This document shows positions 51,668-59,969 of a DNA stretch of 64,000 bases, in pieces. Both the position numbers and the translations under genes were made by a program. How positions within the stretch are numbered: the first letter of the stretch is position 1; each line of letters opens with the position of its first letter. The stretch is from the NCBI RefSeq assembly GCF_900446215.1, contig NZ_UAQZ01000013.1:310001-374000 (forward strand). The letters run 5' to 3'. The DNA is from Burkholderia cenocepacia. GTDB lineage: Bacteria > Pseudomonadota > Gammaproteobacteria > Burkholderiales > Burkholderiaceae. Below the pieces are notes generated by a model, which ran no database searches, was not told where the DNA came from, and was given only the letters and a program-made list of their open reading frames with translations.

Positions 51668-52184
51668 CGCCGTTCTCCGGCGCGGGTTGCAGCGCATAGC
51701 GGAAATCACAGCGCTTGCCGCCCTGCATGATCGTGCTCGTGCGCGTGAGCGCGATGTCCGGCGCATAGCCCTGGATGAAATAGCTGTCGCGCGCGCAGCT
51801 CAGCAGGTGCCCGATCTCGCCGAGCCCCATCGCGTGATACATCTCCGCGTAACTGCAGCGATGCACGTCGTAGTCGTAGTGCGCGTCGTCCGCGCGCCGC
51901 ACCTCGACGTCGAGCGCATCGTCCTTCTCCCACAGCACCTGCAGCGCGATGAACGATTTCACGCTCGTGCCGTCCGGCTCCTGCGCGGCGAACGTCCGGC
52001 CCGCGTCGACGGCCGCGCCGCGCACGGCTTCCGCGATCACGGCCTGCGCGCGCTCGGCGCCGAACTCGCGCTTCATGATCTCGTAGATCGGCTTGATGAT
52101 TTCCGCTTCGATGCGGCGCCGCGCGAGGATCCCGAGGCGCGAGTCCTCGGGGGCGGCGGCGGATGTCTGGTTCGCTTCGGTCAT
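51660..52184 (-). CDS. L-2-amino-thiazoline-4-carboxylate (ATC) hydrolase-like protein
   Basis: 174 residues, soluble. The sequence follows the ATC hydrolase family: RRRIEAEIIKPIYEIMKREFG, FIALQVLWEKDDALDVEVRR, YDVHRCSYAEMYHAMGLGEIG, LLSCARDSYFIQGYAPDIALTRT, IMQGGKRCDFRY. In Pseudomonas AtcB opens ATC to N-carbamoyl-L-cysteine, which AtcC then splits to cysteine. The neighbouring M20 hydrolase gives exactly that pair. Some family members have other substrates, so the assignment is probable. Confidence 0.82.
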   Translation of the reverse strand: MTEANQTSAAAPEDSRLGILARRRIEAEIIKPIYEIMKREFGAERAQAVIAEAVRGAAVDAGRTFAAQEPDGTSVKSFIALQVLWEKDDALDVEVRRADDAHYDYDVHRCSYAEMYHAMGLGEIGHLLSCARDSYFIQGYAPDIALTRTSTIMQGGKRCDFRYALQPAPENGDA

Positions 52185-52209
52185 GGGGATCGTGTTGGTC
52201 GTTTTGTCG

Positions 52210-53376
52210 TTACTTGGCTGCGGTGCGCGAGCCGCCGAGCACGTCGACGACGGCCCACTTGCCGCCGCGCACCTGGTAGATCGTGAAGGCCGGATCCTTC
52301 AGGTTGCCTTCGGCGTCGAACGCGATGCGCCCCGTCACGCCGGGCCGGTCGATCGCGCGAACGGCCGCGACCAGCTTCGCCGGCTGCGTCGTGCCGGCCT
52401 TCTGCGCGGCCGCGATCAGCGTGGCGGCCGCGTCGTACGCGAACGGCGCATGCAGCTCGATCGGCGCATGAAAACGGGCCTGGTATTGCGTGTCGAACGC
52501 CTTGCCGCCCGGCATCCGGTCGAGCGACAGGCCCGGTTCGAGCGCCGTCACGCCGTCGCCGTCCTTGCCGGCGAGCGACAGGAAGGTCTGGCTCACGAAG
52601 CCGCCCGCGCCGAGCAGCGGCGCGTTCACGCCGAGCTGGCGCATCCGGCGCGCGATCGGCGCGGCTTGCGCGTCGAGGCCGCCGAAGAACACGAGATCCG
52701 CGCGCTTGCCCTTGATCGCGGTCAGCACGCCGCTGAAATCGGTCGTCTTGTCGTTCACGTACTGACGATCGACGATGGTCCCGCCGTTCGCCTGCACGCC
52801 CTTGATGAACTGCTCGGCCAGCCCCGCGCCGAACGACGTGCGATCGTCGATCACCGCGATGCGCTTCGCCTTCAGCGTCTTCACCGCGTACGCACCGGTG
52901 AAATGGCCGCCCGCATCGTCGTGACCCATGATGCGGAACGCCGTCGCGTAGCCCTGCTGCGTGTATTGATGGCCGGTGGACGCCGGCGCGATCTGCGGAA
53001 TGCCCGCATCGCGGTACACGCGCGACGCCGGCACGCTGCAGCCCGTGTTCCAGTGACCGACGACGCCGATCACGTGCTGGTCGACGAGTTGCTGCGCGAC
53101 CGCGACGGCCGTGCGCGGGTCGGACTGGTCGTCGGCCGCGACGAGCTTGTAGACGACCGGCTTGCCGCCGATGGTCGGATGCTTCGCGTTCGCGTCGTCG
53201 ATCGCGAGTTGCGCGCCGTTCTGCAAGTCCTTGCCGATCCGCGCGGACGGGCCGGTGAGCGGCGCGGCGAGACCGATCAGGACCGTCTGCGGAGCGGACT
53301 GCGCCAACGCGGGAACGGAGGCGACCAGGGCGGCCGCCGAGAAGGCGAGGCTGGCGGGGAGGAAAGCGATTTTCAT
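52210..53376 (-). CDS. Periplasmic branched-chain amino-acid-type binding protein (LivK family)
   Basis: 388 residues. Signal peptide to about residue 26 (AALVASVPALAQ), then the two-lobed peri-BP fold: TVLIGLAAPLTGPSARIGKDL, GVVGHWNTGCSVPASRVYRD, PQIAPASTGHQYTQQGYATA, RIAVIDDRTSFGAGLAEQF, LVFFGGLDAQAAPIARRMR. Such proteins feed LivHMGF-type transporters. No permease or ATPase genes lie next to it, so it must share components encoded elsewhere. As first gene before the ATC hydrolase pair it may capture a thiazoline or carbamoyl amino acid. The divergent LysR gene probably regulates it. Confidence 0.9.
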   Translation of the reverse strand: MKIAFLPASLAFSAAALVASVPALAQSAPQTVLIGLAAPLTGPSARIGKDLQNGAQLAIDDANAKHPTIGGKPVVYKLVAADDQSDPRTAVAVAQQLVDQHVIGVVGHWNTGCSVPASRVYRDAGIPQIAPASTGHQYTQQGYATAFRIMGHDDAGGHFTGAYAVKTLKAKRIAVIDDRTSFGAGLAEQFIKGVQANGGTIVDRQYVNDKTTDFSGVLTAIKGKRADLVFFGGLDAQAAPIARRMRQLGVNAPLLGAGGFVSQTFLSLAGKDGDGVTALEPGLSLDRMPGGKAFDTQYQARFHAPIELHAPFAYDAAATLIAAAQKAGTTQPAKLVAAVRAIDRPGVTGRIAFDAEGNLKDPAFTIYQVRGGKWAVVDVLGGSRTAAK

Positions 53377-53404
53377 GTGCGGGGGCCGGTCAATCGGATC
53401 AAAA

Positions 53405-53459
53405 ACATGAAAAATATTAAATATTCGACATTCAAACCCCAAATATCCAATTGTTGGAT
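53405..53459. promoter_or_regulatory. AT-rich dyads in the promoter region of the binding-protein operon
   Basis: AATATT-A-AATATT (53413-53425) and ATCCAA-TTG-TTGGAT (53445-53459) are perfect inverted repeats. ACATGAAAAATAT (53405-53417) recurs at 53553-53565 over the LysR start. The paired copies suggest two contact sites for one regulator. Confidence 0.5.
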
Positions 53460-53546
53460 GCTTATGCCGTTCTCCACACATTAGCGTATATCTTTGTAAA
53501 TACGGGATATTTTTGTGTTGTCGCTTACCCTGACTTTTCGATAAAA

Positions 53547-53569
53547 TTCGATACATGAAAAATATCGAA
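53547..53569. promoter_or_regulatory. LysR operator candidate spanning the regulator's own start codon
   Basis: TTCGATA-N9-TATCGAA is a perfect 7-bp inverted repeat with the T-N11-A layout inside. The ATG of the LysR gene (53555) lies in its spacer, so binding would block its own expression. Confidence 0.55.
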
Positions 53570-54451
53570 CAATTGCCGCACGATCCACCGCTGCGCGCGG
53601 TGCGTGCGTTCGAAGCATTCGCGCGTCTCGGTTCGGTCACCGCGGCGGCCGGCGAACTCGACATCACGCCGTCGGCGGTCAGCCATCAGTTGCAACTGCT
53701 CGAAGCGTTCATCCAGACGCCGCTGACGGTACGCGAAGGCCGGCTGCTTGCGCTCACCGACGAAGGGCGCGACTACTACCGGTCGATCAGCGCGGCATTC
53801 TCGGTGCTGCGCAGCGCGACGCGCTTCGTGCGCGACCGTTCGTCGCTGCGCCAGATCACCGTCAGCCTGATTCCGCTGCTCGGCATCGGCTGGTTCATTC
53901 CCCGACTGCATGCGTTCCTGGCCGACAACACCGACGTCGACGTCACGGTGCTGTACGCGCATCACCGCAACTACCGAAGCGATGCGTCGGATCTGTCGAT
54001 CCGCTTCGGCACCGGCGACTGGCCCGGCTATCGCTGCGAGCGGCTGCTGCCGGGCGCGATGGTGCCGATGTGCAGCCCGTCGTTCCTGAAGCGTCACGGG
54101 CCGTTCCGCACGCCGGCCGATCTCGCCCGCGCGCCGCTCGTGCATGACGAGGATCGCAGCACGTGGGTCAACTGGCTGCAGGGCGCCGGCGTGCGGCACG
54201 TGTCGCACGCGGTGGGGCCGATGTTCGAGGATGGCCAGCTCACGCTGAGCGCCGCCCGCGCGGATCTCGGCGCCGCGCTGCTGCGCGCGCCGCTGGTCCA
54301 GCGCGAACTGGCGAACGGCGAGCTCGTGCAACTGTTCGATCACGCGCTCGACGACGGACGCGACTACTACCTGTGCACGCGCGAGGACGCGGACATGCCG
54401 GACGGGGCGCGGCGGCTGGCGGCATGGTTGCGGGAGATGGCGGGGATTTGA
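53555..54451 (+). CDS. LysR-family regulator (GcvA type) of the ATC operon
   Basis: 298 residues. Winged helix: LRAVRAFEAFARLGSVTAAAGELDITPSAVSHQLQLLEAFI, the GcvA subgroup pattern. Effector domain: ITVSLIPLLGIGWFIPRLHAFL, SDLSIRFGTGDWPGYRCERLL, and the subgroup phrase DEDRSTWVNWLQGAGV. It is divergent from the binding-protein/ATC operon across a 178-bp AT-rich gap with several dyads, so it is the likely regulator of that operon; the inducer may be ATC or a related sulfur/nitrogen source. Confidence 0.9.
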   Translation: MKNIEQLPHDPPLRAVRAFEAFARLGSVTAAAGELDITPSAVSHQLQLLEAFIQTPLTVREGRLLALTDEGRDYYRSISAAFSVLRSATRFVRDRSSLRQITVSLIPLLGIGWFIPRLHAFLADNTDVDVTVLYAHHRNYRSDASDLSIRFGTGDWPGYRCERLLPGAMVPMCSPSFLKRHGPFRTPADLARAPLVHDEDRSTWVNWLQGAGVRHVSHAVGPMFEDGQLTLSAARADLGAALLRAPLVQRELANGELVQLFDHALDDGRDYYLCTREDADMPDGARRLAAWLREMAGI

Positions 54452-54566
54452 GCGGGGTGTGCCCCGCCTGCCGAACCGGGAATCGGCATTCGCTTCGGAC
54501 AGGCGGCGATCCTGCATTTACGCGGCCGCATGTCGATGATGGCTGCGTCAAGTCAGGAAGATTGCA

Positions 54567-54775
54567 ATGCCCACCATCCCGATCGACCTGTCGGATGACC
54601 AGCATGCCGCGTTGAGCATCATCGCAGGGGCCAGGGACCGCCCCGCGCCGAAATCATCGGCGACGCAATCGATGCTGTATCACGCGACACGGACACACAC
54701 TTGTCAACAATGGGTTCGGTCTACGGAAGGGGCGCGAGATTGCCGGCCAGGAGGACCTGCGCTCGGAATGGTGAA
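54567..54775 (+). pseudogene. Frameshifted ribbon-helix-helix (VapB-like) antitoxin remnant
   Basis: The frame opens MPTIPIDLSDDQHAALSIIAGARDRP and then shifts at a C-run (54641-54644). In the next frame it continues RAEIIGDAIDAVSRDTDTHL and ends GREIAGQEDLRSEW-stop. Adding one C restores a single antitoxin-length protein with an RHH-like EIIGDAIDA helix. At the stop, the overlapping start ATGGTGAAGGC (MVKA) is typical of the beginning of a VapC PIN toxin, but the next codons bear no resemblance, so the toxin is lost. The rest of the gap back to 54452 shows nothing else. Confidence 0.5.
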
Positions 54776-54840
54776 GGCATGTACAACCTCTGCCCCGCCC
54801 GAATCGCCTTCGGCCCCCGCCAATCAAGGGCCGGAAGCAG

Positions 54841-54906
54841 ATAGAAAATCCCGATGCCGCGGATTGAAACAAGCAATTTCACAAGCTCAGGGTGAACCCG
54901 GATACT
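54841..54906 (+). promoter_or_regulatory. OxyR site and ahpC promoter
   Basis: ATAG-N7-CGAT-N7-ATTG-N7-CAAT at 54841-54877 reproduces the four-element, 7-bp-spaced OxyR pattern (ATAG-N7-CTAT-N7-ATAG-N7-CTAT). A candidate -35 TTTCAC (54877-54882) abuts it, and a -10 GATACT (54901-54906) follows 18 bp later. The arrangement suits OxyR activation of ahpC. Confidence 0.7.
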
Positions 54907-54947
54907 GGCAACACTCCACTCACCACTGAAGAAAAGGAATTGTCCAG

Positions 54948-55511
54948 ATGCCGATCATCAACACCCAAATCAAGCCGTTCAAGGCAACCGCTTACCACAA
55001 CGGCGATTTCGTGCCGGTCTCGGAAGAGAACTTCAAGGGCAAATGGTCCGTCGTCGTGTTCTACCCGGCCGACTTCACGTTCGTGTGCCCGACCGAACTG
55101 GGCGACCTCGCCGACCGTTACGCGGAATTCCAGAAGCTGGGTGTCGAAATCTACGGTGTGTCGACCGACACGCACTTCACGCACAAGGCCTGGCACGACA
55201 CGTCGGACACGATCGGCAAGATCAAGTACCCGATGATCGGCGACCCGACGCTCACGCTGTCGCGCAACTTCGACGTGCTGATCGAGGAAGAAGGGATGGC
55301 GCTGCGCGGCACGTTCGTGATCAACCCGGAAGGCGAGATCAAGCTGTGCGAAATCCACGACAACGGCATCGGCCGCGACGCAGGCGAACTGCTGCGCAAG
55401 GTCCAGGCGGCGCAGTACATCGCGGCGCACCCGGGTGAAGTGTGCCCGGCCAAGTGGACGCCGGGTGCGGAAACGCTGACCCCGTCGCTCGACCTGATCG
55501 GCAAGATCTGA
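54948..55511 (+). CDS. ahpC: Alkyl hydroperoxide reductase peroxidase subunit
   Basis: 187 residues, typical 2-Cys peroxiredoxin. Peroxidatic C47 lies in FYPADFTFVCPTELGDLAD and resolving C166 in GEVCPAKW. The full-length C-terminus (SLDLIGKI) is the oxidation-sensitive tail. It reduces H2O2, organic peroxides and peroxynitrite, and is re-reduced by AhpF encoded 118 bp downstream. AAAAGG precedes the ATG. An OxyR-type site lies upstream. Confidence 0.97.
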   Translation: MPIINTQIKPFKATAYHNGDFVPVSEENFKGKWSVVVFYPADFTFVCPTELGDLADRYAEFQKLGVEIYGVSTDTHFTHKAWHDTSDTIGKIKYPMIGDPTLTLSRNFDVLIEEEGMALRGTFVINPEGEIKLCEIHDNGIGRDAGELLRKVQAAQYIAAHPGEVCPAKWTPGAETLTPSLDLIGKI

Positions 55512-55629
55512 CGATCGCTCCGCGCGCCTCGCACGAGGCGCGCGACGGCGGGCCACGCACTGCGCGCCCCGCCCCCTCCTCCGGCACGACGTGCCCGACC
55601 AGCATAATCAATACGGAATCCGAAACGCC

Positions 55630-57231
55630 ATGCTCGACGCCAATCTCAAGAACCAACTCAAAGCGTACCTCGAAAAAATCACGCGCCCGATCGAACTCGT
55701 CGCCTCGCTCGACGACAGCGCGAAATCGCAGGAACTGCTGGCGCTGCTGAACGAGATTGCGTCGCTGACGGATCGCGTGACCGTGACCGAACGCCGCGAC
55801 GACGCCGAGCGCAAGCCGTCGTTCTCGATCGGCGAGCCCGGCAAGCCGGCCGGCATCCGTTTCGCCGGCATCCCGATGGGCCATGAATTCACGTCGCTCG
55901 TGCTCGCGCTGCTGCAGACGGGCGGCCATCCGATCAAGCTCGACGACGACGTGATCGAACAGATTCGCGCGCTCGACGGCGACTACGCATTCGAAACGTT
56001 TTTCTCGCTGTCGTGCCAGAACTGCCCGGAAGTCGTGCAGGCGCTGAACGTGATGTCGCTGATCAACCCGCGCATCCGCCACGTCGCGATCGACGGCGCA
56101 CTGTTCCAGGATGAAGTCGAGTCGCGCCAGATCATGGCCGTGCCGACGATGTTCCTGAACGGCGCGTCGTTCGGCCAGGGCCGCAGCAGCGTGAAGGAAA
56201 TCCTCGCGAAGCTCGATACGGGCGCCGGAGAACGCGCGGCGAAGTCGCTCGAAAACAAGCCGGTGTTCGACACGCTGATCGTCGGCGGCGGCCCGGCGGG
56301 CGCGGCTGCTGCGATCTACTCCGCACGCAAGGGCATCGCGACGGGTGTCGTCGCCGAGCGTTTCGGCGGCCAGGTGCTGGACACGATGGCGATCGAGAAC
56401 TTCGTGTCGGTGCAGGAAACCGAAGGGCCGAAGTTCGCGACCGCACTCGAGCAGCACGTCAAGCAGTACGACGTCGACATCATGGACGTGCAACGCGCCG
56501 ACGCGCTGATCCCGGGCGACGTGCACCAGATCCGTCTCGCGAACGGCGCGGTGCTGAAAGCGAAGACGATCGTCCTCGCGACCGGCGCACGCTGGCGTGA
56601 AATCAACGTGCCGGGCGAGCGCGAATACCGCAACCGCGGGGTCGCGTACTGCCCGCACTGCGACGGCCCGCTGTTCAAGGGCAAGCGGGTCGCGGTGGTC
56701 GGCGGCGGCAACTCGGGCGTCGAGGCCGCGATCGACCTCGCCGGCATCGTGAAGGAAGTCACGCTGATCGAATACGGCGCGCAACTGCGCGCGGACGAAG
56801 TGCTGCAACGCAAGCTGCGCAGCCTGCCGAACGTGACGATCGTCACGCAAGCGCAGACGACCGAACTGACCGGCGACGGCAGCAAGCTGAACGGGCTCGT
56901 CTACAAGGATCTGCGTTCCGGTGAAACGAAGCGCGTCGACCTCGAAGGCGTGTTCGTGCAGATCGGCCTCGTGCCGAACACCGAATGGCTGAAAGGCACG
57001 GTCGAACTGTCGAAGCACGGCGAGATCGTCGTCGATGCGCGCGGCGCGACGTCGGTGCCGGGCGTGTTCGCGGCCGGTGACGTGACGACGGTGCCGTTCA
57101 AGCAGATCGTGATCGCGGTCGGCGAAGGGGCGAAGGCGTCGCTCGGCGCGTTCGACCACCTGATCCGGCAGGACGTGGCGGCGCCGGCCGCCACCGCGCA
57201 GCCGCGAGTCGAAGAAGCGGTCGCCGCCTGA
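55630..57231 (+). CDS. ahpF: Alkyl hydroperoxide reductase flavoprotein subunit
   Basis: 533 residues. The N-terminal tandem thioredoxin-like domain has the redox pair C129-QN-C132 (FSLSCQNCPEVVQ). Then come an FAD-binding motif (DTLIVGGGPAGAAAAIYSAR), the thioredoxin-reductase-like C340-PH-C343, an NADH-binding GGGNSGVEAAIDL, and the late GVFAAGDVTTVPFKQIVIA. It passes electrons from NADH to AhpC. Start chosen at the ATG before LDANLKNQLK; the longer frame reads into the gap. A strong terminator follows. Confidence 0.97.
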   Translation: MLDANLKNQLKAYLEKITRPIELVASLDDSAKSQELLALLNEIASLTDRVTVTERRDDAERKPSFSIGEPGKPAGIRFAGIPMGHEFTSLVLALLQTGGHPIKLDDDVIEQIRALDGDYAFETFFSLSCQNCPEVVQALNVMSLINPRIRHVAIDGALFQDEVESRQIMAVPTMFLNGASFGQGRSSVKEILAKLDTGAGERAAKSLENKPVFDTLIVGGGPAGAAAAIYSARKGIATGVVAERFGGQVLDTMAIENFVSVQETEGPKFATALEQHVKQYDVDIMDVQRADALIPGDVHQIRLANGAVLKAKTIVLATGARWREINVPGEREYRNRGVAYCPHCDGPLFKGKRVAVVGGGNSGVEAAIDLAGIVKEVTLIEYGAQLRADEVLQRKLRSLPNVTIVTQAQTTELTGDGSKLNGLVYKDLRSGETKRVDLEGVFVQIGLVPNTEWLKGTVELSKHGEIVVDARGATSVPGVFAAGDVTTVPFKQIVIAVGEGAKASLGAFDHLIRQDVAAPAATAQPRVEEAVAA

Positions 57232-57268
57232 CGGACGTCAGCCCGACGGCAAACAGTTTGTCTCTCTT

Positions 57269-57306
57269 GGCCCCGCATGCTTTGGTCGGCGTGCGGGGCC
57301 CTTTTT
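57269..57306. terminator. Rho-independent terminator after ahpF
   Basis: GGCCCCGCA (57269-57277) pairs with TGCGGGGCC (57292-57300) and is followed by CTTTTTA. It separates ahpF from the convergent gene. Confidence 0.9.
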
Positions 57307-57325
57307 ATGCCGAGGACGCCCGCGG

Positions 57326-58114
57326 CTACTTGGTCGCGGTCGGGCCGCCGTTCGCGGGCACGGGCGTCGTGGTCTTGAAATGGCTCGACTCCCTGACGAG
57401 CTGCTCGGTCATCGCGGCGGCTACCGGATTCGCGCCGGACGACGAACCGCCCTGCCGATACGAACCGGTGCTCGCCGACGGCATCGACTGCATCGGCGGC
57501 GGCGGCAACGACGGGTCGAGCTTCGCCGATTCCCTGACGAGCGCCGCCGTCTCCGGCGTTTCGGATTTCGTCGCGGCCGGCGGCGCGGCGGCGGCGTGGC
57601 GTTCGAGGCCATCGCGCTTGCGCGGCGCGCGTTGCGTGACCTGTGCGGGTGCGGCGGACTGAGCCGACCGAGCGGGCTTGGCGGCCGGCGTGGGCGGCGG
57701 CGTCGCTGGGGTCGAATCCTGAGCGTCGACCGTCACGACGTTGACTTTCGGCGGCGGGGCAGCCGGCTTCGTCACCGGTTGCGGCTTGTCGCTGACCACC
57801 GGAACCGCGGCAACCGCTGCAGGCGGGGCGACGACGCGGGCAGTGGCGGCCGGCGCGGGCGTGGATGCGGTGGGAGGCGGTGCGGCAGCCGCCTGCTTCG
57901 GCGCCGTCGCGACAGCCGGTGCCGGCGGCGCGATCGCGCCCTGCACCGCGTGGTCGTTGCCCGCGGGCGCCGCGGCAACAGGCGCGGCCGAATCGCCGAT
58001 GCCGGCGTCCTCGATCGCACGGTGGTCCGCGCGCAGGAGCATCACGTACGCGGTGCCGGCTGCGGCGACCAGGAGCCCGCCGGCGATCATCATGGTTTTA
58101 CGGGTACTCGTCAT
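57326..58114 (-). CDS. Membrane-anchored Ala/Pro-rich protein of unknown function
   Basis: 262 residues. One membrane helix near residues 8-26 (MMIAGGLLVAAAGTAYVMLL) is followed by a long Ala/Pro/Thr/Val-rich region of low complexity. A basic patch (TQRAPRKRDGLERHAAA) and a short C-terminal part (ETAALVRESAKLDPSLPPPP, NPVAAAMTEQLVRESSHFK) complete it; the near-repeat LVRES occurs twice. The composition resembles periplasm-spanning linkers of the TonB/FtsN kind, without their functional domains. Function not known. Confidence 0.65.
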   Translation of the reverse strand: MTSTRKTMMIAGGLLVAAAGTAYVMLLRADHRAIEDAGIGDSAAPVAAAPAGNDHAVQGAIAPPAPAVATAPKQAAAAPPPTASTPAPAATARVVAPPAAVAAVPVVSDKPQPVTKPAAPPPKVNVVTVDAQDSTPATPPPTPAAKPARSAQSAAPAQVTQRAPRKRDGLERHAAAAPPAATKSETPETAALVRESAKLDPSLPPPPMQSMPSASTGSYRQGGSSSGANPVAAAMTEQLVRESSHFKTTTPVPANGGPTATK

Positions 58115-58282
58115 GCTTGCTCACCGATCATATCGACGTGAACAAGCCATCATACGCGGCCAACGTCCGTTGATCCCGCATGAATACATTTGGTTGCATT
58201 GATGTCGGCGCAGGCCGGCGGGGGCCGTCCGATGCCGCGCCGCACTATCGTCAGACGGGAAAAAATTGCCCGCCCTCGCCCG

Positions 58283-59182
58283 TCAGATACAGAAGATCGC
58301 GACCGCGATCCCGCCGAACAGCAGCCACTTGACGATGTAGTACACGGTGCGATTCCACGCCTTCAACCGCTTGCCGGCGCGGCGAATCGCATACAGGTAC
58401 CGGAACGCGCGATTGAGCCCGCCCGTGCGATCGCCCGTTTCGTTCGGCGATGCGGCCGCGCGCATCAGCAGTTGCCCGAACGCATCGTTGATGCGCTGCG
58501 CCCAGCGATATTTCATCGGGCGCTCGATGTCGCAGAACAGGATCACGCGATCGTTCGCGGTGCGGTTTTCGGCCCAGTGCAGGTACGTCTCGTCGAACAT
58601 CACGGCCTCGCCGTCACGCCATGCATACGATTCGCCGTCGACGACGATCCGGCACGCGTCGTCGTTCGGCGTGTCGAGCCCGAGGTGGTAGCGCAACGAG
58701 CCCGCATACGGATCGCGATGCAGCCCGAGCTTGCCGCCCGGCGGCAACTGCGCGAACATCGCGGCCTTGATCGACGGAATCCGCGACAGGATCTCGACCG
58801 AGCGCGGACACAATGCCTGCGCGGACGGATGCGGCGCGTCGTACCACTTCAGGTAGAAACGCTTCCAGCCGTTGCGAAAGAACGAATTGAAACCGATGTC
58901 GTTGTACTCGCCCGATGCCTTGATCCGGCTCGCGTCGCGCAACGCGAGCGCTTCGCTGCGGAACGTGCGCCATTCGCGCTGCAGCACCGCGAGCTCCGGA
59001 AAGTGATCCGTGTCGAGAAACGGGGTGGTCGGCACCGACGAGAACGCGTATGAAAAGCAGTTCAGCGGCGCGGTAAAGGTCGAGTGGTCGGAGAGTTGCC
59101 GGAACAACCCGTGCCGAACCTTGCCGCGCCGATGCGTGTACACGACACACGCAATGAACACGATCAGCAGGACCCAGCGCAT
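58283..59182 (-). CDS. lpxO: LpxO-type lipid A 2-hydroxylase (aspartyl/asparaginyl beta-hydroxylase family)
   Basis: 299 residues. N-terminal membrane helix (MRWVLLIVFIACVVYTHRRG), a catalytic domain with GLHRDPYAGSLRYHLGL (iron His and cofactor residues), YAWRDGEAVMFDETYLHWAENRT (second iron His) and RVILFCDIERP, and a C-terminal helix (YYIVKWLLFGGIAVAIFCI). Fe(II)/2-oxoglutarate enzymes of this family hydroxylate the 2-position of secondary acyl chains on lipid A at the inner membrane. The motif set and both membrane anchors fit LpxO. Confidence 0.88.
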   Translation of the reverse strand: MRWVLLIVFIACVVYTHRRGKVRHGLFRQLSDHSTFTAPLNCFSYAFSSVPTTPFLDTDHFPELAVLQREWRTFRSEALALRDASRIKASGEYNDIGFNSFFRNGWKRFYLKWYDAPHPSAQALCPRSVEILSRIPSIKAAMFAQLPPGGKLGLHRDPYAGSLRYHLGLDTPNDDACRIVVDGESYAWRDGEAVMFDETYLHWAENRTANDRVILFCDIERPMKYRWAQRINDAFGQLLMRAAASPNETGDRTGGLNRAFRYLYAIRRAGKRLKAWNRTVYYIVKWLLFGGIAVAIFCI

Positions 59183-59310
59183 CGATATTTCCCCCGTAAG
59201 CTGTTTGCCAGAATTCTAGGTACGGGAAAAATTTCTTGCACTGACGCGCAGGCCGCGCGGCGGGCGTCGTCACGATGCGGCGAGATGCCGGAACGATCCG
59301 CGCCGAAACG

Positions 59311-59383
59311 CCGAAAAGCCCGCGTATACGCGCTTTTCGGGCCATCCGGCGCGTGCGCGGCATGCCGCCGACACACGCGCCGG
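59311..59383. terminator. Two tandem hairpins downstream of the transporter/aminotransferase operon
   Basis: CCGAAAAGC/GCTTTTCGG (59311-59340, with inner GCGTATACGC) and CCGGCGCGTG/CACGCGCCGG (59346-59383, with inner GCGGCATGCCGC) are perfect stems. They lie just past the last gene of the leftward operon (stop at 59390) and before the lpxO promoter. Confidence 0.6.
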
Positions 59384-59389
59384 CGGCGA

Positions 59390-59944
59390 TTATTCCGGAA
59401 ACGGCAAATCAGTTTGTCCGTCTGCGCGCATACCGAACGTGTTCAGCGTCATCGCGACGAGCGCGTAGTAGCCGAGCAGCGCGACGAGGTTCACCACGGT
59501 CTCGTGGCCGAAACGCGCCTGCGCGCGCGCGAACGTCGCGTCGCTCACGCGGCGCGTGTCGTACAGCTCGGTGGCGAACGCATGGATCAGCGCGTCGTCG
59601 TCCGATTCGAAGGCAGGCGCGACGCCGAGCCGGATCGCGTCGGCCGTCGCGGCCGGCACGCCGGCCTCGAGCGCGATCGGATGATGGATGTGCCACTCCG
59701 CCTGCGAGCGCCAGCGCGCGGCCGTCACGAGAATCGCGAGCTCCGACAGGCGCAGCGGCAGCCCGGTGCGATAGCGGCAGAACGCGCCGAGCTTCTGCGC
59801 GTGCTGGGCCAGCTCGGGGCTCGCGATCCAGCCGAGAAACGGCCCGTTCAGGTTGCCGCGCGGGCCGCTGAGAATGTCTGCGAGCACGGCCTTCTGTTCG
59901 TCGGTGGCCGACGCGGGGTCGAAAGGAGGCAGTCTGTCTGTCAT
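59390..59944 (-). CDS. Carboxymuconolactone decarboxylase-like (CMD/AhpD-fold) protein
   Basis: 184 residues. CMD fold: QKAVLADILSGPRGNLNGPFLGWIASPELAQHAQKLGAF, LSELAILVTAARWRSQAEWHIHHPIALEAGV, and NLVALLGYYALVAMTLNTFG. It lacks the CxxC of true AhpD, so peroxidase-partner activity is unlikely; the E-W-H region may form a small-molecule site as in decarboxylase members. Start at the ATG before TDRLPPFDPAS. Last gene of the leftward operon; its chemistry there is unknown. Confidence 0.82.
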   Translation of the reverse strand: MTDRLPPFDPASATDEQKAVLADILSGPRGNLNGPFLGWIASPELAQHAQKLGAFCRYRTGLPLRLSELAILVTAARWRSQAEWHIHHPIALEAGVPAATADAIRLGVAPAFESDDDALIHAFATELYDTRRVSDATFARAQARFGHETVVNLVALLGYYALVAMTLNTFGMRADGQTDLPFPE

Positions 59945-59969
59945 GGTGAGGATTCGCTGAGATCGGGGT

